NCBI RefSeq assembly: GCF_002813635.1
Contig: NZ_CP016382.1
Location: 992,001 to 1,056,000 of the forward strand
Length of the DNA: 64,000 nt
Direction: 5' to 3'
DNA from: Spiribacter roseus
Lineage (GTDB): Bacteria; Pseudomonadota; Gammaproteobacteria; Nitrococcales; Nitrococcaceae
Both the position numbers and the translations under genes were made by a program. Position 1 is the first letter of the stretch. Every line of letters begins with the position of its first letter. Below the pieces are notes generated by a model. The model made no database searches and had not been told where the DNA came from. It was given only the letters and a program-made list of their open reading frames with translations. Of this stretch, positions 46,098 to 55,382 are shown one piece after another.

Positions 46098-46588
46098 CGG
46101 TGTTTTTCGTGGTGCTGGCCGCAGCCGCCGGCACCCTCCTCGCCCAGCGTCAGGGCGTGGAGGCCGTGACCGGTGCGCTTCTATCAGCCGGCGAGCTGAT
46201 CGCCCTGGTCATTCCACTGGTGGTCATCGCCATTGTCATGGCGGCCTATGCCCAGGCCCTGCTACCCCGGGAGATCGTTGAACGATGGCTCGGCCGTGAT
46301 GCCGGCTGGCGCGGACTTTTCATCGCCATTGCCGCCGGCGCGGTCACCCCGGGCGGACCGTTCATGGCGTTTCCGCTGGTTGTCGGACTGCGTGCGGTGG
46401 GTGCCTCGCTGCCGATCTGCATCACCTACCTGACCGCCTGGTCGGTGCTCGGAATCCAGCGCATCCTGATCTGGGAATTACCCTTCTTTGGCGTCGACTT
46501 TGTTGTGCTGCGCCTTCTCGTGTCACTGCCCCTGCCGCTGATCGCGGGCGTCACCGCCCAATGGCTGGGCGAGCCGGTGCGCCGCTGA
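46094..46588 (+). CDS. Half-size permease, first part of a split YraQ/ArsP_1-like transporter
   Basis: 164 aa, four to five helices. It contains one copy of the pore motif TPGGPFMAFPLV (about residues 76-87). A full-length permease of the DUF318/ArsP_1 class carries two such motifs in one chain. It overlaps rsgA by 4 bases. Together with the next gene it probably forms one transporter. Confidence 0.8.
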   Translation: MTVFFVVLAAAAGTLLAQRQGVEAVTGALLSAGELIALVIPLVVIAIVMAAYAQALLPREIVERWLGRDAGWRGLFIAIAAGAVTPGGPFMAFPLVVGLRAVGASLPICITYLTAWSVLGIQRILIWELPFFGVDFVVLRLLVSLPLPLIAGVTAQWLGEPVRR

Positions 46589-47077
46589 ATGGTCTATGCC
46601 TATCTGAGCATCCTCGGCATGGCACTGACCCTTGGCGTGATGGGCCATCGCCACAGCGGAGTCAGCCATGCCAGCGTCATCCGTGGGGCGTGGCGACAGC
46701 TCGCTCCGCTGCTGATCCGACTGCCCATCGCACTGATTGCCGCAAGCCTTGTCGGTGAATTGATCCCCCAGGCGCTGTTCGGCGAGTGGCTCGGTGCCCG
46801 CTCGGGGCTCACCGGCGTTGTCATCGCCTCGGCGCTCGGCGGCATCCTGCCGGGCGGGCCGACCGTCACATTCCCACTGATCCTGGTGCTCGAGCGCGCC
46901 GGCGTGGGCACCCCGCAGCTCATCGCGCTGCTGACCGGATGGTCGTGTTTTGCCCTCCATCGTGTGCTTGCCTATGAACTGCCGACCCTCGGCTGGGCGT
47001 TCGTCTGGCGCCGCTGGTTGGTCAGCATGGTGCTGGGCCCGCTGGCGGGCGCCCTGGCCCTTTCCTGGCTCGGATGA
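46589..47077 (+). CDS. Half-size permease, second part of a split YraQ/ArsP_1-like transporter
   Basis: 162 aa, four to five helices with LPGGPTVTFPLI (about residues 90-101), the second copy of the motif seen in the preceding gene. The ATG starts immediately after the stop of the first half, with no base between them. It may export arsenite or another ion, by family; the substrate is not determined here. Confidence 0.8.
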   Translation: MVYAYLSILGMALTLGVMGHRHSGVSHASVIRGAWRQLAPLLIRLPIALIAASLVGELIPQALFGEWLGARSGLTGVVIASALGGILPGGPTVTFPLILVLERAGVGTPQLIALLTGWSCFALHRVLAYELPTLGWAFVWRRWLVSMVLGPLAGALALSWLG

Positions 47078-47087
47078 GTCCGGCCGT

Positions 47088-47128
47088 TTGCGCTGATCAG
47101 AAAAGTTGATCTATAGTTAACTCAACTT
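47088..47128 (+). promoter_or_regulatory. Promoter and inverted-repeat operator of the betaine ABC operon
   Basis: A plausible sigma-70 promoter: TTGCGC (47088-47093), 18-base spacer, TATAGT (47112-47117). Over the -10 region lies a perfect dyad AAGTTGA (47103-47109) and TCAACTT (47122-47128), with a 12-base centre containing GTTAAC. Overlap with the promoter suggests repression. From 47118 to 47311 the leader is about 190 bases, unusually long, with a small hairpin CCCG-N7-CGGG; I identified no riboswitch in it. Confidence 0.5.
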
Positions 47129-47311
47129 GGACACGGAGACCGGGCAATCCGATACCCGATCGACCGCGCAAAATTCAGACTGCATGCGCTGTGCAGCAGA
47201 TTCTCCCCTTTCCATCGCACCGGTGCAGGCGCGACCCCGTTATCAGCGGGTACTCGGGCCGCCCCGGCTGATGGCCAATCCTTCAATTAATCCAAGATAA
47301 TGGAGAAAACC

Positions 47312-48274
47312 ATGAGTAAGCGTCCTCTATACGCCCTCGTCCTCGCCGGTGCGATGGCACCCATGGCGGCCAACGCCGAGTGCGGCGAAGTGTCCGTCGC
47401 CGAGATGAACTGGACCTCGGGCGGCATCATGACCGGTGTCACCGAGTTCCTGCTCGAGCAGGGCTATGGCTGCGATGTCACGGTTGTGCCGTCGGCGACC
47501 ACCACCGCGATCACCTCGCTGGCCGAGAACAACGAGCCCGACATCGTGCCTGAGCTGTGGGTCAACTCCGCCCCGCTGTACTTCGAGCTTGCCGAAGAAG
47601 GCAAGGTCGTGAAGGCCTCCGACGCCTTCAGCGAAGGCGGTACCGAGCACTGGCTCGTGCCGAGCTACCTCGTCGAGGAAAACCCCGAGCTCGGCACCAT
47701 TGAAGGGATCCTGGACAACCCCGATCTCGTCGGCGCCCGTTTCCACAACTGCCCTGACGGCTGGGGCTGCCGGATCGTCAACGACTCGCTGAAAGAGGCG
47801 TTTGATCTGGAAGGCAATGGCATCGAGGTGTTCAACCACGGTTCCGGCGAGACCCTTCAGGCCGCCATGGCATCGGCCTATGAGGCCGGAGAGCCCTACT
47901 TCGGCTACTACTGGGGTCCCACCGCACCGCTCGGCAAGTACGACTTCGTGAGCGTTGATCTGGGTCCGTACAACGAGGAAGTCCACGACTGCAACCAGAA
48001 CACCGAGTGCAACGAGGTCGGCGTCTCGTCGTTCCCGTCCGCCAGCGTGTTCAACGTCGTGACCGCGGATCTGGCCGAGCGCGAGCCGGAAGCCTTCGAG
48101 CTCATGCAGAACGTCACGTTCGACAACGACGTCATGAACGGTCTGCTGGCCTGGCATACCGATAACGAGGCAACCGTTGACGAGGCGGTCGTCTACTTCC
48201 TGCAGAACAATCAGGAAGAGTGGATGAGCTGGCTGAGCGAGGATGCCCGTTCCAACCTGCAGGGCATGTTCTAA
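47312..48274 (+). CDS. proX: Glycine betaine/proline ABC substrate-binding protein (ProX/OpuAC)
   Basis: 320 aa; start MSKRPL at 47312 with TGGAG 9 bases upstream; an in-frame ATG at 47300 has no such site. A signal peptide ends at NAECG. The OpuAC fold is indicated by VSVAEMNWTSGGIMTGV (about residues 31-47), the WGPTAPLGKYD segment and Cys pairs. It captures betaines in the periplasm for ProVW. Highly acidic, as in halophiles. Confidence 0.93.
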   Translation: MSKRPLYALVLAGAMAPMAANAECGEVSVAEMNWTSGGIMTGVTEFLLEQGYGCDVTVVPSATTTAITSLAENNEPDIVPELWVNSAPLYFELAEEGKVVKASDAFSEGGTEHWLVPSYLVEENPELGTIEGILDNPDLVGARFHNCPDGWGCRIVNDSLKEAFDLEGNGIEVFNHGSGETLQAAMASAYEAGEPYFGYYWGPTAPLGKYDFVSVDLGPYNEEVHDCNQNTECNEVGVSSFPSASVFNVVTADLAEREPEAFELMQNVTFDNDVMNGLLAWHTDNEATVDEAVVYFLQNNQEEWMSWLSEDARSNLQGMF

Positions 48275-48299
48275 GGGCACGCGCCTTGACATGACCACA

Positions 48300-48331
48300 G
48301 GCGTCGGGGCTTCCGCCCCGGCGCCTTTTCT
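48300..48331 (+). terminator. Intercistronic hairpin with U-tract after proX
   Basis: GGCGTCGGGGC (48300-48310), loop TTCC, GCCCCGGCGCC (48315-48325), then TTTTCT. An 11-bp stem and a short U-run make a partial terminator that would let some transcripts read into the permease and ATPase genes, giving more binding protein than transporter. Confidence 0.65.
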
Positions 48332-48354
48332 CATCCCACGAAAGGAATCCGCCG

Positions 48355-49374
48355 ATGGCGACCTACGATTTTATTTTCAATAGCCTGGGACTGCGCCAGT
48401 GGTGCGGCGAAAAAGGTGGTGGATCCATGAGTATGGATGACCTCCTGGCCAGCCAGAACACCGGTTCGCCCTCCCTATGGGAACTCCCGTTCCCGTCCCT
48501 CGACAACCTCAACGAGGCCTGCCCGGCCATTGCCCAGACGCGAGATCTGACCAGCGGTCTGGAGAGTGGCTTCCTTGCCATCAAGGACAGCCTCAAGTTC
48601 GTGCTTGACCCGATCACCCAGCCATTGAGCTGGTTTTTGAACGGCGCCCTCAACATGTTCCAGACCGTGCCCTGGTTCATCATGGTGCCGATCATGCTGG
48701 CCGTGGTGTTCGTCGCCTCCAAGTCGGTCCGGCTGGTGGGCATGGTGGCCGCCATGATCCTGTTCCTCGCCTTCATCGACCACTACGACTACGCCATGCA
48801 GACGCTGGCGATCATCTTCGTCTGCTCGCTGATCTGCGTATTGCTGGGGGTGCCCATCGGCATCGCCATGTCCCGCAGCGACAACCTGCAACGCGGTATC
48901 ACGCCGGTGCTGGATATGCTCCAGACCCTGCCGCCGTTTGTGTATCTGATCCCGCTGATCTTCCTGTTCTCGATTACCGAGCCCAAGCTCTACGGCATCG
49001 CGATCATCCTCTACGCCATCGTGCCGGTGATCCGACTGACCAACCTGGGGATCCGGCTGGTCGACAAGGACGTGATCGAGGCCGCGGACGCCTATGGCAT
49101 GACCGATCGGCAGAAGCTCTATGGCGTGCAGATCCCGCTCGCACTCCCCAACATCATGGCGGGTGTCAACCAGACCATCATGATGAGCCTGGCCATGGTC
49201 GTGATCGCCTCGCTGGTGTCCGCGCCGGGTCTGGGCGTGCTGGTGCTGCGCGGCATCCGCAACCTCGAGCTGGGTGTGGGACTGGTTTCCGGGCTCGGCA
49301 TCGTCCTCCTCGCCGTCATCCTCGATCGTGTGACCAAGGCCGCACTGGCCCGCGTCAACACGTCGCAGCAGTAA
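48355..49374 (+). CDS. proW: Glycine betaine/proline ABC permease (ProW/OpuAB)
   Basis: 339 aa. A long cytoplasmic N-terminus precedes about six helices; the EAA loop AADAYGMTDRQKLYGVQIPL (about residues 243-262) couples to ProV. The DNLQRGITPVLDMLQTLP segment (about 178-195) is typical of the family. It works with ProV and ProX to import betaine in osmotic stress. Confidence 0.95.
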   Translation: MATYDFIFNSLGLRQWCGEKGGGSMSMDDLLASQNTGSPSLWELPFPSLDNLNEACPAIAQTRDLTSGLESGFLAIKDSLKFVLDPITQPLSWFLNGALNMFQTVPWFIMVPIMLAVVFVASKSVRLVGMVAAMILFLAFIDHYDYAMQTLAIIFVCSLICVLLGVPIGIAMSRSDNLQRGITPVLDMLQTLPPFVYLIPLIFLFSITEPKLYGIAIILYAIVPVIRLTNLGIRLVDKDVIEAADAYGMTDRQKLYGVQIPLALPNIMAGVNQTIMMSLAMVVIASLVSAPGLGVLVLRGIRNLELGVGLVSGLGIVLLAVILDRVTKAALARVNTSQQ

Positions 49375-49392
49375 TCACAGGAGGTCGATTCA

Positions 49393-50454
49393 ATGAGCGA
49401 TCAGATAAAGATCTCGATCCAGCATCTGTACAAGATCTTCGGTGACGACCCGGCCGCAGCGCTGGAACACGTCAAGGCCGGTGTCAACAAAACCGATCTG
49501 CTCGAGCAGTACGGACATGTCCTGGGGCTCCAGGACATCAACGTGGACATGGCGGATGGTCAGATCACCGTCATCATGGGGCTGTCCGGCTCGGGCAAAT
49601 CGACGCTGATCCGGCACCTCAACCGCTTGATCGAGCCCACCTCCGGTGACGTCACGGTCAATGGCGAGAATGTCATCGCCTATGACGAGACCGCGCTGCG
49701 CCAACTGCGGCGTGAGCACATGTCCATGGTGTTCCAGAAGTTCGGCCTGCTGCCCCATCGCACCATCGCCGAGAATGCGGCAATGCCGCTGATCGTGCGC
49801 GGTGAAGACAAGCAGGCCGCCCTGGAGGAAGCCAGCAAATGGCTCAAGCGGGTCGGGCTTCAGGGTAATGACAACCAGCACCCGCATCAGCTCTCCGGTG
49901 GCATGCAGCAGCGGGTCGGTATCGCACGGGCGCTGACGTCCAACTCCGACATCATGCTGATGGACGAGGCCTTCTCGGCACTCGATCCGTTGATCCGCAC
50001 CGACATGCAGGACCTGCTGCTCGAGCTGCAGCAGGAACTGCACAAGACCATCGTGTTCATCACCCATGACCTGGACGAGGCGCTGAAGCTCGCCGACCAT
50101 CTGGTGATTCTCAAGGACGGCTATACGGTGCAGCAGGGCGAGCCGCAGGACATCCTCCTGCGACCCAATGACCCCTACATCATCGACTTCATCAGCGACA
50201 TCAACCGCGCCCGCGTGCTGCGGGTCCGCTCGGTGATGCAGCACACCCGCGAGCCCATTGACGGCCCCGTTGCGGGAGAGATCGACGAGGAGTCCAACCT
50301 CGAGTCGGTGATTGCCGCCTCGGATGGTGACACCGGGTTGGTCTATCGGGTGACCAAGGACGGAGAGCAGGTGGGCATGATCGACATGCAGACCCTGGTC
50401 AAGGCCCTTGTGCCCACCAGCGCGGCGGTGGATGGCGTGCGCGGCAATTACTGA
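49393..50454 (+). CDS. proV: Glycine betaine/proline ABC ATP-binding protein (ProV/OpuAA)
   Basis: 353 aa. Walker A GLSGSGKST, signature LSGGMQQRVGIARAL, Walker B IMLMDEAFSALDPLI, H-loop FITHDLDEA. The C-terminal part has the linker and a reduced regulatory region; only one clear CBS-like stretch is seen (LESVIAASDGDTGLVYRVT), so the ionic-strength sensing by paired CBS domains may be weaker. Last gene of the operon, followed by a terminator. Confidence 0.95.
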   Translation: MSDQIKISIQHLYKIFGDDPAAALEHVKAGVNKTDLLEQYGHVLGLQDINVDMADGQITVIMGLSGSGKSTLIRHLNRLIEPTSGDVTVNGENVIAYDETALRQLRREHMSMVFQKFGLLPHRTIAENAAMPLIVRGEDKQAALEEASKWLKRVGLQGNDNQHPHQLSGGMQQRVGIARALTSNSDIMLMDEAFSALDPLIRTDMQDLLLELQQELHKTIVFITHDLDEALKLADHLVILKDGYTVQQGEPQDILLRPNDPYIIDFISDINRARVLRVRSVMQHTREPIDGPVAGEIDEESNLESVIAASDGDTGLVYRVTKDGEQVGMIDMQTLVKALVPTSAAVDGVRGNY

Positions 50455-50473
50455 GCCGACTGCCCGCGGGTAG

Positions 50474-50510
50474 AAAAAGGGGCCACGCCATCGGCGTCGG
50501 CCCTTTTTTT
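50474..50510 (+). terminator. Rho-independent terminator, probably bidirectional
   Basis: Stem GGGCC-ACGCC (50480-50489), loop ATC, GGCGT then a bulged C, GGCCC (50493-50503), followed by seven Ts. Five As precede it, so it can also stop leftward transcripts of the AhpD-like gene. Confidence 0.85.
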
Positions 50511-50527
50511 GTGCTCAGACGAGAGGG

Positions 50528-50875
50528 TCAGCGGTCTTCGGCAAAGGCGTCGAATGCCTCCAGCGCCTGAGCGCCATAGACGAATGCCGGGCCGCCGCCC
50601 ATGTAGAGGCAGACCCCGATGGTCTCCAGCACCTCGGCGCGGGTCGCGCCGTACTCGGCCGCCGCCTTGGCATGAAAGGCGATGCAGCCCTCGCAGCGAA
50701 TCGCCACACCAATGGACAGCGCCATCAGCTCCTTGTCCTTGGCACTGAGCGCGCCGTCCTTTTCCGCCGCCTTCGAGAGCTGGGTAAAGCCCTTGGCGAC
50801 TTCGGGATGCCCCTTGCCGAAGGACTGCATGAGCTTGGTCAGCTCGTCGGTTGTGTTCGCCCAATCCTTGTACAT
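50528..50875 (-). CDS. Carboxymuconolactone decarboxylase/AhpD-like protein
   Basis: 115 aa. The AhpD-type redox motif CEGCIAFHAKAA (about residues 61-72) carries CxxC and the His, followed by GATRAEVLETIGVCLYMGG. Probably a small alkylhydroperoxidase or disulfide reductase; no peroxiredoxin AhpC is adjacent. It is the first reading frame right of the TolC gene on the minus strand, separated by 18 bp from its end. Confidence 0.87.
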   Translation of the reverse strand: MYKDWANTTDELTKLMQSFGKGHPEVAKGFTQLSKAAEKDGALSAKDKELMALSIGVAIRCEGCIAFHAKAAAEYGATRAEVLETIGVCLYMGGGPAFVYGAQALEAFDAFAEDR

Positions 50876-50893
50876 CGATGACTCCTTGACGTC

Positions 50894-52339
50894 TTACTGA
50901 AAGTTACCCGTCTCGAAGGCAAGCACTGCCACCGAGACATGCGCGTCGGCCCGCGCCTGCGAGGCGAGCTGTTCGGCATCGAGAAGCCCGTTCTGTGCGG
51001 CCAGCACATCGGGCAGATTGCCGACCCCCTCGCGATAGGCCGAGAGCGTCGCCTCGGCCGTCCGGCGCGAGGCCGCCACCAGGGATTCGGCACTGCGCAC
51101 CGCCTCGACCGCGGTCCGCATGCCCTCATAAGCCGTGATGATGGCCGCCTCGGCCTCATTACGCACGGCAGCGAGGGCCGCTTCGGCGCCCGCCACTTCG
51201 GCTGCCGCGGCGCTGCGTCGACTCTCCCGAAGCCCACCATTGAAGATGGGCACCTCGAGCGTCAACAGCGCAAGGCTGTCCGTCGCGGGTAGATCAAATC
51301 GATTACGATTGATCGCCAGCCCACCCTCGTTACGAGCCAGCGACGCCACCACACCGACTTTGGGCTGGAATTCGGCCTCGGCACCAGCCTGTGCAGCGCG
51401 CTGCGCCTGGAGATTGAGCACGGCCTGGAGAATGTCGGGCCGGTGCACCAGGGCGTCGCGGACAAGACCATCCAGCCGCTGGGTCATCTCCACCGGCAAA
51501 GGCATGGGCCCCGTGGCGATCGCCAGATCATCATCCGGCGCGACACCCACGCTTGCCAGCAGGGCGGCGCGCGCGCTCCGGGCCTCGCCCCGGGCGCGTA
51601 GATCATCAAGCTGGGCCTGCGCCAGCGCCTGCTCGGCCTGGGCGACCTCGACAACATCGCCCAGGCCCTGATCCCGCCGGGCCCGAGCGGCCGCCAGAAT
51701 CCGCCGGCTATTGGCAAGCGCCTCTGCCGCCGCCTCCGCTTGGGTGCGCGCCGATCGCAGCTCGTGGTACTCGCGGGTCACATCGAGCACCGTTTCCTGG
51801 TGGGCCAGGTTGAACCCGATGTTCTCCGAGAGCGCGAGTCGGCGCGCGAGTCTGACAGCGGCATCGCGACCGCCGGAATCGTAAAGGAGCCACTCCGCAT
51901 AGACCGTGGGCACGGTGGCCGTGGCGGTATTGTCGACGGTGGTACTGCCAAGTCCGGGCAGGTCATAGGTAATGTCGGAGCGCCCGCGCCCCATGACCAG
52001 TCCCGCGCCGATCTGCGGGAAATACTCGGCGCTGGCCGCATCCACGGCATGGGCGGCAACCCGTGCCTGCTCCCAGGCGACCCGCGTCTCGGGGTTGAGG
52101 CGCTGAGCGAGATCAATAAGCGCCGGCAGATCGTGCGGCGCATCCCCATGCACGGCTGGCATCGGGCGATCCGTCGCCCCCAGTGCCTGCTGGGCCTGAT
52201 CGGTCAGCGTCACGGGCACATCCCACTCAGTCACTGAGCTTGCCGGCGCCAGCGAATCCATGCGCGGGGAACATCCGCAGAGGACTATGACGAGAGCGCT
52301 GGCTGCGGCGACTCGGCCGCGCAGGGAGCGGTACGGCAT
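50894..52339 (-). CDS. TolC-family outer-membrane efflux lipoprotein
   Basis: 481 aa. ATG 52339 follows AGGAG; the lipobox VLCGC (about residues 17-21) marks an N-acylated outer-membrane protein of the NodT/TolC class. Two repeated coiled-coil halves (the long Ala/Glu-rich helices) form the tunnel domain, separated by beta strands. It is the outer-membrane exit duct of the FUSC/HlyD pump encoded upstream; its start lies inside the FUSC gene (55-base overlap). Confidence 0.92.
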   Translation of the reverse strand: MPYRSLRGRVAAASALVIVLCGCSPRMDSLAPASSVTEWDVPVTLTDQAQQALGATDRPMPAVHGDAPHDLPALIDLAQRLNPETRVAWEQARVAAHAVDAASAEYFPQIGAGLVMGRGRSDITYDLPGLGSTTVDNTATATVPTVYAEWLLYDSGGRDAAVRLARRLALSENIGFNLAHQETVLDVTREYHELRSARTQAEAAAEALANSRRILAAARARRDQGLGDVVEVAQAEQALAQAQLDDLRARGEARSARAALLASVGVAPDDDLAIATGPMPLPVEMTQRLDGLVRDALVHRPDILQAVLNLQAQRAAQAGAEAEFQPKVGVVASLARNEGGLAINRNRFDLPATDSLALLTLEVPIFNGGLRESRRSAAAAEVAGAEAALAAVRNEAEAAIITAYEGMRTAVEAVRSAESLVAASRRTAEATLSAYREGVGNLPDVLAAQNGLLDAEQLASQARADAHVSVAVLAFETGNFQ

Positions 52340-54234
52340 CCTGCGATCTCCTGGAGGTAATTGACGAGGGCCTGGTCCTTCGCGTCCGCGCCGGTGGCAC
52401 GCAGTGACGGGTCGGCGGTGCGTGTCCATGGCGGCGCCAGGCGGCCCATGGCGAAGGTCTCGGCATCCTGCTCGAATGCCTCGGCAAACGCTTGCGTGTT
52501 GATCAACGGGGCACCGGAGGCCCGCGCCCGGCGACGCTCGAGCGTCGATGCCACGGCGAGGGTGGTGAACGCCTCATCGACGGCGGCGCCCCAGGCGGGG
52601 GTGATGGAATCGATTTCGACGGCCCGCTCGAAGGCGGTGTAATCCTGCAGGTCCCGCGCGCGCCCCAGGCCCGCGAGCACACCCGCGCGCTCGGGCAGCG
52701 GACTCCCCCGGAGTCCGGCCGCCACGGACCGGTAGGCCCGCTGAATCCCATCGGCGACATCCACCCGCATGGGCAGCGGCCAGAGCGCGACAAAGGCGAA
52801 CGCGCAGGCCAGCGAGCCGAGCAGGATACCGATGATGCGCCCGGTGGCCGGCTCGAAATCGTAGCTCGGGCCGAAATTCACCCCAAAAGTCCCGAAGGCC
52901 TCGAGCACCACGAGAAAGAACGCGAGGACAATCTGAAAGCCCGCGTAGGCAATCCGCTCGGAGCCGACCCCGATCCAACCGCCAATGGATGCGACAACGA
53001 ACACCAGTAGCGCGAGCTGGCCGACATCATTCATGAGTGGGACGAAATAGATCAGACTCAACGCCGCGATCGCCGCCCCGATCAGACACCCGATCATCCG
53101 CAGCGTCATCTTGTGAACCGACTCGCCCAGAGTGGCCTCTGAGACGTAGTAGCAGGTAATCAGGCAAGTGTGGACGCTTACCCACTCAAGTCCGGTAAAA
53201 AGCACGATGCAAGCCATCGCCGCCAGCGTGACCTTGGTGGCGAACTGCCAGTGGCGGGGTTCGGCCAACAACGCCCGAAACCCGACTGACTCGTTGGCGC
53301 GGGCGGGCGCCGCCGGCAGCGGGTCGCCTTTGAGAATACCGCCCACCCGACGCAGCTGCGCCGCCACGTCCTCGGCGGTGGCCGCGACCAGTGGCCTGTC
53401 GGCGGCGGACTCGGGGGCTCTCGCATGGACCATCGCCGCGGTGTCGGTCAGGGCCGCCGCCAGGCCGGACCGCGTGCGCTGATCGGCGCCGCTGGCGTCC
53501 AGGGCCGCCACCGCCAGCATCAGCTCGAGCAGCTCTCGGTCGAGCGCCTGCAGCCGCTGCCAGTCCGCCCGGGAAGTCGAGAGGCCCGCAAACTTATTCA
53601 GATCCTCGACCCGTGCCGGCGCCGCCGTGGCCCGTTCGGCAAAGGCCCGGGCATCGATCCGCCCGGCGAGCCGCTCCTCCACCGCCGCAAGCCGTTCCGC
53701 CAGACGATCTTCGACCACGCCCACCGCATTACGCCCGAACAGATACGCCAGCACCCCGATGGTGATCATCGCCACGATGACAATGGGCCCCACCCAGGCG
53801 ATACCGCGAGTGAGCAGTTCGATCTCGTTGGGGATGGGCAGATTGACCACATCCGGCAGGATCACCAGAAACGTCAACAGCATCGCCAGCGTACTGGCGA
53901 TGGGTCCGAGTGGCGTAGCGCTCGCCAGCCACATTCCGACAAATGTGATCACCGCGACCAACGCCATGCGCGCCGGTGGGTTATCCACCACCGCGGCGAG
54001 CATCGGGATGGACAGACCCACCACCAGGATCGAGAGTGCGGCGAAAACCACCGCCACGGCGATGGTGCCGTTGGCATCGGGCCGATAGGCGAAGAAAACC
54101 AGATAGGCGGCCAGACCCGCTTCGGGAATGCGAAGCGTCATGGACACCACGACGATGGCGGTACAGAGCCCTCCGATGGAGACGGCGTCACGAAAACGCC
54201 CCGGTCGCGGGGCGAGATCCGCGAGAATGCTCAC
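52285..54234 (-). CDS. FUSC-family inner-membrane exporter (aromatic acid exporter-like)
   Basis: 649 aa. Two membrane blocks: about six helices at residues 15-170 and about five at 325-480, separated by a soluble domain with coiled-coil segments (AERLAAVEERLAGRI). FUSC repeats with TCYYVSEATLG and IGCLIGAAIAAL are seen. Homologues such as AaeB expel aromatic acids. It overlaps HlyD by 4 bases and is translated with the efflux operon. Confidence 0.92.
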   Translation of the reverse strand: MSILADLAPRPGRFRDAVSIGGLCTAIVVVSMTLRIPEAGLAAYLVFFAYRPDANGTIAVAVVFAALSILVVGLSIPMLAAVVDNPPARMALVAVITFVGMWLASATPLGPIASTLAMLLTFLVILPDVVNLPIPNEIELLTRGIAWVGPIVIVAMITIGVLAYLFGRNAVGVVEDRLAERLAAVEERLAGRIDARAFAERATAAPARVEDLNKFAGLSTSRADWQRLQALDRELLELMLAVAALDASGADQRTRSGLAAALTDTAAMVHARAPESAADRPLVAATAEDVAAQLRRVGGILKGDPLPAAPARANESVGFRALLAEPRHWQFATKVTLAAMACIVLFTGLEWVSVHTCLITCYYVSEATLGESVHKMTLRMIGCLIGAAIAALSLIYFVPLMNDVGQLALLVFVVASIGGWIGVGSERIAYAGFQIVLAFFLVVLEAFGTFGVNFGPSYDFEPATGRIIGILLGSLACAFAFVALWPLPMRVDVADGIQRAYRSVAAGLRGSPLPERAGVLAGLGRARDLQDYTAFERAVEIDSITPAWGAAVDEAFTTLAVASTLERRRARASGAPLINTQAFAEAFEQDAETFAMGRLAPPWTRTADPSLRATGADAKDQALVNYLQEIAGCRTAPCAAESPQPALSS

Positions 54235-55352
54235 CGCCCTCCTCCGGACTCAGGGGCCGCGCTCGCATCGGGCGTGAACACGACCCGGGCCGACGCCCCC
54301 AGCCGCCGCAGGTGATCCGGTGGGTTGTCGAGTTTGACGCGCACCGGGAAGCGCTGCGCCACCTGTACCCAGTCAAGCGTTGCCTGAACGTAGGGCAGCC
54401 GGCCGGCCAGATCGACGTCATCCGACAGCTGTATGCCCCGCCCAATGCTCTCGACCCGGCCCTTGACGGCCGTGCTGGTATCAATTGCGACACTCACTTC
54501 CGCGTCGCTCCCGGGGCGTATCCCGGCGAGGTCGGTTTCCCGCACGAGTGCCACCGCCTGCCAGGACTGGTCATCAATGAGGGTGAGGATCGATTCGCCC
54601 GGGACCAGGTACTGCCCCCTGGCCGCGGAAAGACCCACGACAACCCCATCGAACGGCGCCCTGACAGTGGTCTGCTCAAGCTCCCAGCGGGCGAGCTGTG
54701 CCGCCGCCCGGGCCGCATCGCGCTCAGCCTCCAGCGCCTCAGCGGTCTCGATGAGATCGACGCTCGCAACGGCCGCCTGTTGTGCCTGACGCAGCGCCGT
54801 CTGCGCATTGGCACGGGCGGTGACGGCTTCATCATAGGTCTGCTGCGAGACGATGCCCGCCTCTGCCAATGGGGTCAGGCGCACCACAGTACGCTCCGCC
54901 AGCGCCAGGTCGTCTTCCGCGCGCTGAATCTCGTCACGCGCGCCATCGGCGTTGGCAGCCTCGGCCTCAATCCGCCGGCGGGCGTCCGCCAGTTCGGCCT
55001 TGGCGGCGTCGAGCGTGGCTTCAGCCTGACTGAGCGCCATGGCGTAGGGGGCCGGGTCGATCGTGAACAGAACCGCCCCGGCTTTCACCGACTGATTTTC
55101 GCGAACGCCGATCTCGACAACACGGCCCGGCAACGGGGCGCCCAACAGCGTCGTATCCGCCGCGATCTGGGCATCACTGGTCCGCGGGCGCGTATCGAGC
55201 GTGCTCACCACCCGCTCGCCCATGATGCCGGCACCCAACAGCACGCCAATCAGCAGGCCGACCCCGATTATCCGGCGCCAGCGCCCCGGCGATCCCGAGC
55301 CGGCACCATGGCGGTCGGTGATTCGCTGGCGCATCGCCTCCCGGGCGCTCAT
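54231..55352 (-). CDS. HlyD/EmrA-type membrane fusion protein
   Basis: 373 aa. One N-terminal membrane anchor (about residues 29-50), then a beta-barrel/lipoyl half-motif LLGAPLPGRVVEIGVRENQSVKAG (part near 70-93), an alpha-hairpin of about 120 residues and the second half-motif RAPFDGVVVGLSAARGQYL. It bridges the FUSC pump to TolC in the periplasm. Confidence 0.94.
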   Translation of the reverse strand: MSAREAMRQRITDRHGAGSGSPGRWRRIIGVGLLIGVLLGAGIMGERVVSTLDTRPRTSDAQIAADTTLLGAPLPGRVVEIGVRENQSVKAGAVLFTIDPAPYAMALSQAEATLDAAKAELADARRRIEAEAANADGARDEIQRAEDDLALAERTVVRLTPLAEAGIVSQQTYDEAVTARANAQTALRQAQQAAVASVDLIETAEALEAERDAARAAAQLARWELEQTTVRAPFDGVVVGLSAARGQYLVPGESILTLIDDQSWQAVALVRETDLAGIRPGSDAEVSVAIDTSTAVKGRVESIGRGIQLSDDVDLAGRLPYVQATLDWVQVAQRFPVRVKLDNPPDHLRRLGASARVVFTPDASAAPESGGGR

Positions 55353-55382
55353 CGCTGTCCCTGCCTTCTGACGGCGTGGCGA

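Noticed and set aside
47118..47311. Riboswitch in the proX leader
   Set aside because: The leader is long and has a small hairpin (CCCG-N7-CGGG), but no known aptamer signature was recognised.
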